From NCBI GenBank assembly GCA_937911965.1, contig CALDPL010000274.1, forward strand, positions 1 to 11,804: DNA of 11,804 nucleotides, given 5' to 3'. A program made the position numbers and the translations under genes. Origin of the DNA: an uncultured Allomuricauda sp. GTDB lineage: Bacteria > Bacteroidota > Bacteroidia > Flavobacteriales > Flavobacteriaceae. How positions within the stretch are numbered: the stretch's first letter is position 1; each line of letters opens with the position of its first letter. The notes beneath the pieces are model-generated. The model worked only from the letters and a program-made list of their open reading frames with translations. It was not told the DNA's origin and searched no databases. Positions 1 through 5,518 of the stretch are shown here, in pieces.

Positions 1-1152
1 TTGTACCACACCGAGGAAAACCAATTGGTTTGGCCGCAAAATGTGGAACCGCGTTCTGATACCGAAACATTGGAAAAGGACTTGAACAACTTTGCCCAAA
101 TTTGGAATTCAAGCAAAAGAAAAATGATACTTGTCGGCGTATTGTCTCCCAATAGTGTTGAAAAACAATTTGTGGAGCAACTTGCAAAAGATGAAAGCGT
201 GCTGATTTTGACCGAAACTACTTCAAATTTCCAGCATGAAAATTTCATCGTCGCCATTGACCAATTGATAGCACCGCTGGGCGAGGAGGAATTTAAAAAA
301 CTGCAACCGGATATTTTGCTCACTTTCGGCGGAATGGTGGTTACAAAAAAAATAAAGGCATTTCTCAGGGATTTTCCGCCGAAGGAACATTGGCACTTGG
401 ATCCGAAAAAAGCATACGATACTTTCTTCGTGTTGACGCAGCATTTCAAAATTTCGCCAAACACTTTTTTCAGAAATTTTCTTCCGCTGACAAAAAATAT
501 AAACTCTGATTACCAAAATGATTGGCTTCGTATAAAACATTACAGATTGCAGCAACATGAAACCTATAAAAAGGAAATTCCATATTCCGATTTTATGGTT
601 TTTTGTGAATTGTTCGCTCAACTTCCGCACAATGTGCAATTGCAGTTGAGCAACAGCGCTACGATTCGCTATGCCCAGCTTTTTGATATCCATCCTTCAG
701 TTGAAGTGTTCTGCAACCGCGGCACCAGTGGCATTGATGGCAGCACGAGTACCGCAATTGGTGCGGCCTATGCATCGCAAATGCCGACCATTTTCATTAC
801 CGGCGACCTCAGTTTTTTCTATGACAGCAATGCCCTTTGGAACCAATACATCCGCCCTGATTTTAGGATCGTTGTGATCAACAATGGGGGAGGGGGCATA
901 TTCAGGATCCTTCCAGGGCAGGAGGAAACCGCTGAGTTCGAGACCTTTTTCGAGACCCACCATTCCCATACCGCAAAACACTTGGCGGCCATGCACGGCT
1001 TTGACTATACCCCCGTCCACGACATGGACCGGCTGAAGATCGCCCTAGGGGACTTCTATGGGGCATCCAACAGACCGGGGATCCTGGAGGTCTTTACCCC
1101 GAGGAAGCTGAACAATAAAATTTTGCTCGATTATTTTGAATCCATATCTTAG
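1..1152 (+). CDS. menD: MenD, 2-succinyl-5-enolpyruvyl-6-hydroxy-3-cyclohexene-1-carboxylate synthase (5' end missing)
   Basis: Thiamine-diphosphate enzyme joining isochorismate and 2-oxoglutarate, an early cytosolic step of menaquinone synthesis. The frame is open from base 1, so the start lies outside the window. The 383 visible residues are the C-terminal two thirds of a protein that is usually about 550-590 aa. Visible: the variable central domain (about residues 1-190), NRGTSGIDGSTSTAIG (239-254), then the ThDP/Mg2+ segment beginning GDLSFFYDSNALWN (268-281) and reaching NNGGGGIF (294-301), closely matching the MenD pattern GDLS..YD.NAL...NN.GG.IF. It is followed 36 bp later by the DUF2853 gene. 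Oddity: the part before about base 700 is AT-rich with different codon preferences from the rest (see findings). The family call is firm; the initiating TTG at base 1 is only an edge effect. Confidence 0.95.
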   Translation: MYHTEENQLVWPQNVEPRSDTETLEKDLNNFAQIWNSSKRKMILVGVLSPNSVEKQFVEQLAKDESVLILTETTSNFQHENFIVAIDQLIAPLGEEEFKKLQPDILLTFGGMVVTKKIKAFLRDFPPKEHWHLDPKKAYDTFFVLTQHFKISPNTFFRNFLPLTKNINSDYQNDWLRIKHYRLQQHETYKKEIPYSDFMVFCELFAQLPHNVQLQLSNSATIRYAQLFDIHPSVEVFCNRGTSGIDGSTSTAIGAAYASQMPTIFITGDLSFFYDSNALWNQYIRPDFRIVVINNGGGGIFRILPGQEETAEFETFFETHHSHTAKHLAAMHGFDYTPVHDMDRLKIALGDFYGASNRPGILEVFTPRKLNNKILLDYFESIS

Positions 1153-1188
1153 GCAGGAAACATCAATCGATAAACCAAAACACAGACT

Positions 1189-1533
1189 ATGGGCAGAAGG
1201 GACGACCTTATCCAAAAGTACGCAGAAGACATCAGGACCAAATTCGGGGAAGAACCGGACATGGACCTGCTCACCAAGGTGACCATCGGGCTTGGCCCTT
1301 CCATTTACAACCTGGACCCCTCCAAGGTATCCGGTTCCGATGAAAAGGAACTTCTAAGGGTGAAGGACAATTTCTTGATCAAAAAATTGGGGCTCCGGGA
1401 CAGTCCGGCCCTGATGGAGGCCATACATGGGGTGATCGAAAAATACGGCAGTTCCGAAAAGAACAAACAACGTGCCGTGATCTATTATATGCTGACCAGA
1501 CATTTTGGAAAGCAATCCGTATACGGGGGGTGA
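1189..1533 (+). CDS. DUF2853 family protein
   Basis: Small soluble protein of 114 aa, the usual size for DUF2853, whose biochemical role is unknown. The family signature is clear: an N-terminal GRRDDLIQKYAEDI helix, the block PDMDLLTKVTIGLGPSIYN (residues 23-41), the motif NFLIKKLGLRDSPALMEAI, and the C-terminal NKQRAVIYYMLTRHFGK. It has no signal peptide or membrane segment and looks all-helical. The ATG at 1189 follows the menD stop by 36 bp with no Shine-Dalgarno sequence, so it is probably on the menD transcript. The stop codon lies in the loop of a very GC-rich hairpin (1524-1540). I recognise the family by its conserved blocks; the neighbouring menD gives a weak hint of co-expression, not a function. 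Confidence 0.9.
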   Translation: MGRRDDLIQKYAEDIRTKFGEEPDMDLLTKVTIGLGPSIYNLDPSKVSGSDEKELLRVKDNFLIKKLGLRDSPALMEAIHGVIEKYGSSEKNKQRAVIYYMLTRHFGKQSVYGG

Positions 1534-1555
1534 ACCCCCGACCCGGGGATGGGGG
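1524..1555 (+). other. Mutually exclusive GC hairpins over the DUF2853 stop codon
   Basis: CGGGGG (1524-1529) can pair perfectly with CCCCCG (1535-1540) around the loop GTGAA, which holds the TGA stop (1531-1533). The same C-run (1535-1539) can instead pair with GGGGG at 1551-1555, around an inner CCCGGG palindrome. The two folds compete. A weak T-rich stretch follows (1557-1570). It could be an attenuator, an mRNA processing or end signal, or chance in G-rich sequence. Confidence 0.4.
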
Positions 1556-1563
1556 CCTTTCAA

Positions 1564-1571
1564 TAATTTTG
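1564..1571 (+). promoter_or_regulatory. Candidate -7 box (TAATTTTG) upstream of the CvfB-like gene
   Basis: Perfect match to the Bacteroidota -7 element TAnnTTTG, 29 bp before the ATG at 1601. I see no TTTG/TTG -33 element at the expected distance; that region is GC-rich hairpin sequence. If used, transcription would begin near 1577 and leave a leader of about 20-25 nt. Confidence 0.4.
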
Positions 1572-1600
1572 CTTCCGCCCGAAGCGCATAAGCCCGACCT

Positions 1601-2431
1601 ATGATCGAATTGGGAAACTACAATGTGTTGAAGGTACTCCGCAGTACCAGTGTGGGTCTTTTCCTTGGGGACGGGGAAGGCACTGAAATCCTATTGCCCA
1701 ATAAATACGTGCCCGAAGATTTTGAGATCGACGGGGAGTTGGAGGTATTCTGTTATCTGGACAACAGTGAAAGACCGGTGGCCACAACCCTCAGGCCCCA
1801 TGTCATAAGAAATGCATTTGCACATTTGAAGGTCGCGGAAACAGGACCCTACGGGGCCTTTATGGATTGGGGACTGGAGAAACACCTGCTGGTGCCTTTC
1901 CGGGAACAACCCCAAAAGATGGAGCAGGGGGAGCGGTACATCGTACACTGTTACCTGGACCCGGAGAGCATGAGATTGACCGGATCGGGCCGGGTGGAGC
2001 GATTTCTGTCCAAGGAAGGGGTCGACTACCAAGTGAACGACAGGGTAGATCTCTTGGTCTATCGCAAGACCCCCTTGGGGTGGGAGACCATCGTGGACAA
2101 CCGCCATAAGGGCCTTCTTTTTGACAATGAGCTTTTCCAGGAAATCTCCGTAGGTGAAAAATTGGTGGGCTATATCAAAAAAGTCAGGTCGGACCATAAA
2201 CTGGATCTGTCGTTACAGCCCTTGGGCGCCAAAATGTTGGAGCCCACCGCCAAATCGATCCACGACAAATTGGTGGAACATCAAGGTTTTCTTCCCCTTC
2301 ACGACAAATCTTCCCCGGAAGAAATAAAGAAGGCACTGAACCTGAGCAAAAAGGCCTTCAAAAAGGGAATCGGGATCCTTTATAGGCAACGCAGGATCAA
2401 AATAGGGGAGGACGGGATCTATTTGTTGTAG
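1601..2431 (+). CDS. CvfB/YitL-family S1-like RNA-binding protein
   Basis: Cytosolic RNA-binding protein of 276 aa, typical for CvfB (YitL), a family with tandem S1/OB folds and a C-terminal winged helix; CvfB of Staphylococcus binds RNA and influences virulence-gene expression. Visible: a first S1-like domain (about residues 5-62), a second around GAFMDWGLEKHLLVPF (85-100), a third (145-206) containing KGLLFDNELF and VGYIKKVRSDHKLDLSLQ, and a winged-helix region (about 213-276) with HDKSSPEEIKKALNLSKKAF and a basic RQRRIKI end. The ATG at 1601 gives the expected N-terminus (MIELGNYNVLKV). It lies 67 bp after DUF2853 and may have its own promoter at 1564. In this flavobacterium its RNA targets are unknown. 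Confidence 0.88.
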   Translation: MIELGNYNVLKVLRSTSVGLFLGDGEGTEILLPNKYVPEDFEIDGELEVFCYLDNSERPVATTLRPHVIRNAFAHLKVAETGPYGAFMDWGLEKHLLVPFREQPQKMEQGERYIVHCYLDPESMRLTGSGRVERFLSKEGVDYQVNDRVDLLVYRKTPLGWETIVDNRHKGLLFDNELFQEISVGEKLVGYIKKVRSDHKLDLSLQPLGAKMLEPTAKSIHDKLVEHQGFLPLHDKSSPEEIKKALNLSKKAFKKGIGILYRQRRIKIGEDGIYLL

Positions 2432-2491
2432 ATTTTACGGGATTCGCCCCCTATTTTAGGGTTCCAAATTTTTTTCTTTCCACAATTATCA

Positions 2492-2499
2492 TAAATTTG
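2492..2499 (+). promoter_or_regulatory. Candidate -7 box (TAAATTTG) for the SPOR-menA-LytTR operon
   Basis: Perfect TAnnTTTG match in the AT-rich 136-bp gap between the CvfB-like gene and the SPOR-like gene, 68 bp before the ATG at 2568. The -33 region is T-rich (2469-2479) but has no exact TTTG. It is the best promoter candidate for the three genes up to the terminator at 4891-4922. Confidence 0.5.
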
Positions 2500-2567
2500 T
2501 AGGAATTACGTTTAAGATATTGGGTATAATGCTTTTAGCATAGTTTAAATTTATAATTACTTTCACC

Positions 2568-3167
2568 ATGCCTTTTATAGAAGAAAGCGATCTTTTGGAC
2601 CTTCACAAGGACATAGACAAGGCCCAGATCATAAACGAGCGATTGCTCGACCAGATCAAGTACAAGAACAAGGACCTCAAAAAATTGAAGGTACAGCGCA
2701 ATGTGCTCTTGGGTTTTGTGGGCCTGTTCGTCATTGGGACTTTGGCCATCACTTCCTTTACCGCTGGGCTGAGCACCAAAAAATCCTTTGAGAACCAGAA
2801 CAATCTATTGGTTTCCATCGATAGCCTGGACGCCATCAAGAACCGGATCGACAATCTTAAAAGCCAGAATGAGGAACTGAGCCTGGTCAAGGAATTCTAT
2901 CTCGCAAAGGAATTCCTCAACAAGGAAACCATTTATTCGGTGCAGGTCAAATCCTTTGTGGACAACAATGTGGCCCTGGCCTCCGAGGCCCTTACCAACA
3001 CCCTTTTCGTCAAGACCAATCCGTTCTACGCCTATTCCCTGGGGAATTTTGAAACCCTTTCCGAAGCACAGTCCTTTAGGAAGCAATTGGTGGATATGGG
3101 CTTTTCCGATGCCTTTGTGGCTTCTTACCAGGATGGAAAGCGCATCAGGATCGAGGAACCATTTTAA
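2568..3167 (+). CDS. Bitopic inner-membrane protein with a C-terminal SPOR-like domain
   Basis: A 199-aa protein with a charged, probably coiled-coil cytoplasmic N-terminus (residues about 7-45), one membrane segment (46-67, LLGFVGLFVIGTLAITSF core), a second heptad-like periplasmic stretch (75-110) and a C-terminal domain (122-196). That domain has the SPOR pattern: YSVQVKSF at its first strand, YSLGNFETLSEAQSFRKQL in the middle, and GFSDAFVASYQDGKRI at the end. SPOR domains bind denuded peptidoglycan glycans at division sites, so a cell-envelope role is likely (inference). The ATG at 2568 is supported by the preceding AT-rich promoter region. It is 21 bp upstream of menA and probably co-transcribed with it. 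The SPOR assignment rests on pattern and topology and is less certain than the membrane call. Confidence 0.75.
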   Translation: MPFIEESDLLDLHKDIDKAQIINERLLDQIKYKNKDLKKLKVQRNVLLGFVGLFVIGTLAITSFTAGLSTKKSFENQNNLLVSIDSLDAIKNRIDNLKSQNEELSLVKEFYLAKEFLNKETIYSVQVKSFVDNNVALASEALTNTLFVKTNPFYAYSLGNFETLSEAQSFRKQLVDMGFSDAFVASYQDGKRIRIEEPF

Positions 3168-3188
3168 GGCGTATTGGGAACAAGCTTC

Positions 3189-4094
3189 ATGGCCTGGGTA
3201 CAGGCCGCCAGATTGAGGACCCTTCCGCTTTCCCTCTCGGGCATCATTACCGGAACCGCTTTGGCGAACTGCCAAGGCTTTTTTGATCCCTATATATTTG
3301 CACTTGCACTGTTGACCACCATAGCCTTTCAGGTCACTTCCAATTTTGCCAACGATTATGGCGATGGGGTGAAGGGTTTGGACGGAGAGGACAGGATCGG
3401 GCCCAAAAGGGCCTTGCAGAGCGGGGCCTTGGGACGATTTACCCTCAAACGGGGGATTGTGATCAGTGTGGTCCTCTCCCTAGTATTGGCCCTATGGCTC
3501 ATCTATACCGCTTTTGGAAGCGACCAAATTTTGTACCTCATCCTATTTTTTATCCTTGGGATATTGAGCATCTGGGCTGCCATAAAATACACAGTGGGCC
3601 GATCTCCCTATGGTTATAGGGGCCTTGGCGATCTTTTTGTTTTTCTTTTTTTTGGCCTGCTCGGGGTCTTGGGCGGTATGTTCCTGCATACCAAAAACCT
3701 GGATTGGCCTTCCCTTTTGCCGGCAATCGGCATTGGACTGCTCTGTGTGGGAGTGCTCAATTTGAACAACCTTCGGGATATGGATTCAGATCGTCGCCAC
3801 GGGAAGATCACCCTGGTCGTCCAAATGGGCTTTGGTCCTGGGAAAATTTACCATTCCCTATTGATTATCTTGTCCTTGCTCTGTTTTTTGGCCTACCTTT
3901 TTGTGGCTGAAATGGGCTGGGAAAGTTCCTTTTTTCTATTGGCCTTTGTCCCGATATTGGTCCATTTGGCCAAGGTCCTTCGAACCTCCGACCCGGGGAA
4001 ATTGGATGGGGAACTTAAGAAATTGTCGCTCAGTACCTTTATACTCTCCATACTGTTCTACTTTGCTATGGAATTTTTTTGTAGTTTTGGGTGA
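3189..4094 (+). CDS. menA: MenA, 1,4-dihydroxy-2-naphthoate polyprenyltransferase
   Basis: UbiA-superfamily integral membrane prenyltransferase that attaches the polyprenyl tail to 1,4-dihydroxy-2-naphthoate, giving demethylmenaquinone. The 301 aa form about eight to nine hydrophobic segments. Both aspartate-rich prenyl-diphosphate/Mg2+ motifs are present: NDYGDG with further acids (N55, D56, D59, D65, D68) and NLNNLRDMDSDRRHGK (191-206; D197, D199, D201). I chose the ATG at 3189 because it gives MAWVQAARLRTLPLSLSG, the standard MenA N-terminus; an in-frame TTG at 3174 would only add five residues. The gene follows the SPOR-like gene by 21 bp and precedes the LytTR regulator by 23 bp, so the three form a probable operon. 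Confidence 0.95.
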   Translation: MAWVQAARLRTLPLSLSGIITGTALANCQGFFDPYIFALALLTTIAFQVTSNFANDYGDGVKGLDGEDRIGPKRALQSGALGRFTLKRGIVISVVLSLVLALWLIYTAFGSDQILYLILFFILGILSIWAAIKYTVGRSPYGYRGLGDLFVFLFFGLLGVLGGMFLHTKNLDWPSLLPAIGIGLLCVGVLNLNNLRDMDSDRRHGKITLVVQMGFGPGKIYHSLLIILSLLCFLAYLFVAEMGWESSFFLLAFVPILVHLAKVLRTSDPGKLDGELKKLSLSTFILSILFYFAMEFFCSFG

Positions 4095-4117
4095 CAACCA
4101 AATAAACTTTAAGTACC

Positions 4118-4867
4118 TTGGAACATCCAATCAGAATTTTAATCGTTGAGGACAATGTCATCATAGCCGATGATATGCAGTCCATGCTGGAGGAAATTGG
4201 CTATGAGATCGTGGACAATGTGATTGTCTTCGAACAGGCCGTTGACGTATTGAAGAACAACCCAGTGGACCTGGTTTTGATCGACATCATCCTGGCATCG
4301 GACAAGACCGGAATCGATTTGGGGAAACACATCAGGGAACAATACAACATTCCCTTTATTTTTGTGACCTCCAACTCCGATAGGGCCACCGTGGAAAATG
4401 CAAAGACCGTAAAACCTGACGGCTACCTGGTAAAACCCTTTGAACAACAGGATCTCTATACTTCAATAGAGATTGCCCTTTCTAATTTCAATTACAACAA
4501 AAGGGAAATCAAGGATTTCGATGGGGATGGGGAGAGCTTCACTTCCAATTCCATATTGAAGGATTCCATTTTTGTAAAAAAGCAACATCTGTATTACAGA
4601 ATACAGTTCTGTGATATCCAGTTCATCAAGGCGGACAACGTCTACCTGGAGGTGAACACGGCGGACAAGAAATTCCTGGTTCGCTCCCCCCTGAAGGATT
4701 ATCTGGAAAAACTTCCCAAAAACAAATTCTACAGGGCACACAAATCATATATCGTGAACGTGGATCATATCGACGCCATCAATTCCAAGGATATCATGAT
4801 CAACAATACACAGATTCCGATTTCAAAGGATTTCAAGGAATTCATCCTATCTGCCATGAACAGTTGA
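4118..4867 (+). CDS. LytTR-family response regulator (receiver plus LytTR DNA-binding domain)
   Basis: Two-component response regulator of 249 aa. The receiver (residues 5-120) has the acidic pair E11/D12 in ILIVEDN, phospho-acceptor D56 in LVLIDIIL, T84 in FVTSNSD and K106 in YLVKPF. The LytTR domain (about 150-246) shows FIKADNVYLEVN, VRSPLKDYLEKLP and FYRAHKSYIVNVDHI, all family hallmarks. The start must be the TTG at 4118: an in-frame TAA at 4103 blocks extension, and the next ATG (codon 20) would delete the first receiver strand. It lies 23 bp after menA and ends at a strong terminator. The probable partner is the HisKA_2 kinase at 5519, the usual kinase type for LytTR regulators in Bacteroidota. 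Repeats at 5060-5088 and 5276-5325 are plausible binding sites. Confidence 0.93.
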   Translation: MEHPIRILIVEDNVIIADDMQSMLEEIGYEIVDNVIVFEQAVDVLKNNPVDLVLIDIILASDKTGIDLGKHIREQYNIPFIFVTSNSDRATVENAKTVKPDGYLVKPFEQQDLYTSIEIALSNFNYNKREIKDFDGDGESFTSNSILKDSIFVKKQHLYYRIQFCDIQFIKADNVYLEVNTADKKFLVRSPLKDYLEKLPKNKFYRAHKSYIVNVDHIDAINSKDIMINNTQIPISKDFKEFILSAMNS

Positions 4868-4890
4868 TCGAATCCAGGAACAAATTCTAT

Positions 4891-4922
4891 AAAAAAGTGC
4901 CTCCTTGGGGGCACTTTTTTAT
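4891..4922 (+). terminator. Intrinsic terminator after the LytTR response regulator
   Basis: An 11-bp perfect stem (4891-4901 AAAAAAGTGCC with 4910-4920 GGCACTTTTTT), an 8-nt loop and a T-run, starting 23 bp after the stop codon. The A-run before the stem could also make it work on the opposite strand. It separates the SPOR-menA-LytTR transcript from the region upstream of the kinase. Confidence 0.88.
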
Positions 4923-5000
4923 TTCAAAGGGATGGATTTCGCCGGTTGTGCCCGCCGTGGGAGAAACCCTTGGAAGGCTATTCGATCATCCCATTTTGGA

Positions 5001-5024
5001 TCGAGTTGAATTGATGGAACTCGA
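5001..5024. repeat. 7-bp inverted repeat TCGAGTT / AACTCGA
   Basis: Perfect 7-bp arms (5001-5007 and 5018-5024) around a 10-nt spacer, with no T-tail, so not a terminator. TTGATGG inside it (5011-5017) matches the upstream half of the repeat unit at 5074-5080 and lies 63 bp (3 x 21) before it. It may be an operator or chance. Confidence 0.35.
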
Positions 5025-5052
5025 CATGGATTAAGACAATAACATTGAACCA

Positions 5053-5090
5053 TTCATGGATCACCACAACTATTTGATGGTTCACAACAA
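5053..5090 (+). promoter_or_regulatory. Putative LytTR regulator binding site 1 (two 21-bp-spaced direct repeats)
   Basis: The 17-bp units 5053-5069 and 5074-5090 match at 14 of 17 positions with an offset of exactly 21 bp. The second contains TTCACAAC (5081-5088); the first has the degenerate form ATCACCAC (5060-5067). The proximal copy starts 37 bp before the -7 box at 5118. LytTR domains are known to bind pairs of roughly 9-bp direct repeats about 21 bp apart; assigning these to the regulator encoded at 4118 is inference. Confidence 0.55.
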
Positions 5091-5094
5091 TGTT

Positions 5095-5125
5095 TTTGCC
5101 CATCAGGGTCTTGCAAATACTTTAG
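5095..5125 (+). promoter_or_regulatory. Candidate promoter P1 (TTTG-N19-TACTTTAG)
   Basis: A -33 TTTG at 5095-5098, a 19-bp spacer and a -7 box TACTTTAG at 5118-5125 (5 of 6 fixed positions of TAnnTTTG). It lies just downstream of the repeat pair, where an activator would touch the polymerase. The predicted start is near 5130. No protein gene follows before the hairpin at 5177-5210. Confidence 0.55.
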
Positions 5126-5129
5126 CAGT

Positions 5130-5210
5130 ATAAATAATCGGAAAGTAATTTTTTCATTTTCATATAGTGTTCTCGTAAAAGGGTCCTGGTTTTGAATCAG
5201 GGCCTTTTTT
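5130..5210 (+). ncRNA. Candidate small RNA of about 80 nt
   Basis: Bounded by candidate promoter P1 and a terminator-like hairpin with a six-T tail. The interval has no ATG-started reading frame of note. It is A/T-rich until the terminal stem-loop, with a TAATTTTTTC tract near 5137-5146. I recognise no known RNA family. It could instead be an attenuated leader or an unrelated terminator. The transcript is inferred only from its signals. Confidence 0.35.
5177..5210 (+). terminator. Terminator-like hairpin with six-T tail
   Basis: The left arm AAAAGGGTCCTG (5177-5188) pairs with CAGGGCCTTTT (5198-5208), with one bulged G and one G-U pair, a 9-nt loop, and Ts from 5205 to 5210. No protein gene directly precedes it, which is why a short non-coding transcript is suspected. 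Confidence 0.6.
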
Positions 5211-5275
5211 GATTCCGGGAACCGGCCCTTTCCTTCTTTTGGCCATGAAATGCACAAATCATCGACAAAAGGTAA

Positions 5276-5325
5276 TTCACAACGCTCAAGGTGCATTTCA
5301 CAACAGATTATGACGTTTTCACAAC
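5276..5325 (+). promoter_or_regulatory. Putative LytTR regulator binding array 2 (three TTCACAAC repeats, 21-bp period)
   Basis: TTCACAAC is present exactly at 5276-5283, 5297-5304 and 5318-5325, two identical steps of 21 bp, so all copies face the same side of the helix. Flanking bases are not conserved between copies, which argues for protein-binding half-sites rather than recent duplication. The last copy starts 37 bp before the TAATTTTG box at 5355, the same distance as at cluster 1. The likely binder is the LytTR response regulator (inference). Confidence 0.62.
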
Positions 5326-5354
5326 AATAGTGGACAAGTCCTATGTATTGGATT

Positions 5355-5362
5355 TAATTTTG
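5355..5362 (+). promoter_or_regulatory. Candidate promoter P2 -7 box (TAATTTTG) for the histidine kinase
   Basis: Perfect TAnnTTTG match, with predicted start near 5367 and a kinase leader of about 150 nt. No TTTG/TTG is visible at the -33 position (around 5332-5336), as expected for a promoter that depends on an activator bound to the adjacent repeat array. Confidence 0.55.
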
Positions 5363-5427
5363 ATAACAAACCAACGTTATTTATACACCTGAGGTCCGAT
5401 TTTGCGTATTGTTGGTGAGATATGGGA

Positions 5428-5437
5428 ACCGATCGGT
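5428..5437. repeat. 10-bp palindrome ACCGATCGGT in the kinase leader
   Basis: Perfect dyad with partly symmetric flanks (GGA before, CC after), 81 bp before the kinase ATG. It could be an operator or an RNA hairpin; there is no independent support. Confidence 0.3.
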
Positions 5438-5518
5438 CCAAAGGGGGTTAACAATTAATTAAAAGGGCACAAACTTAATGCGGACCGGGGCATTCCCACA
5501 GCCGTATTTGAAATAGCA

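Larger units (their letters stand above)
4868..5518. other. 651-bp non-coding regulatory region between response regulator and kinase
   Basis: No convincing protein gene on either strand. It contains, in order: an intrinsic terminator (4891-4922), a 7-bp inverted repeat (5001-5024), a 21-bp-spaced repeat pair (5053-5090), a candidate promoter (5095-5125), a candidate short RNA ending in a terminator-like hairpin (to 5210), three exact TTCACAAC repeats at 21-bp steps (5276-5325), a TAATTTTG -7 box (5355-5362), and a kinase leader of about 150 nt with a 10-bp palindrome (5428-5437). Confidence 0.8.

Noticed and set aside
2525..2530. TATAAT as a sigma70-type -10 box
   Set aside because: No TTGACA-like -35 at the right distance, and Bacteroidota use a different promoter code; TAAATTTG at 2492 fits better.
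3174..3188. TTG at 3174 as menA start
   Set aside because: Adds five residues not typical of MenA; the ATG at 3189 gives the standard N-terminus.
4091..4098. GTGACAAC (6 of 8 match to the repeat) upstream of the response regulator
   Set aside because: It overlaps the menA stop, is single, and has no -7 box 37 bp downstream.
5054..5296. 80-codon - strand reading frame in the regulatory region
   Set aside because: No recognisable domain, and it runs through both repeat clusters, promoter P1 and the hairpin at 5177-5210.
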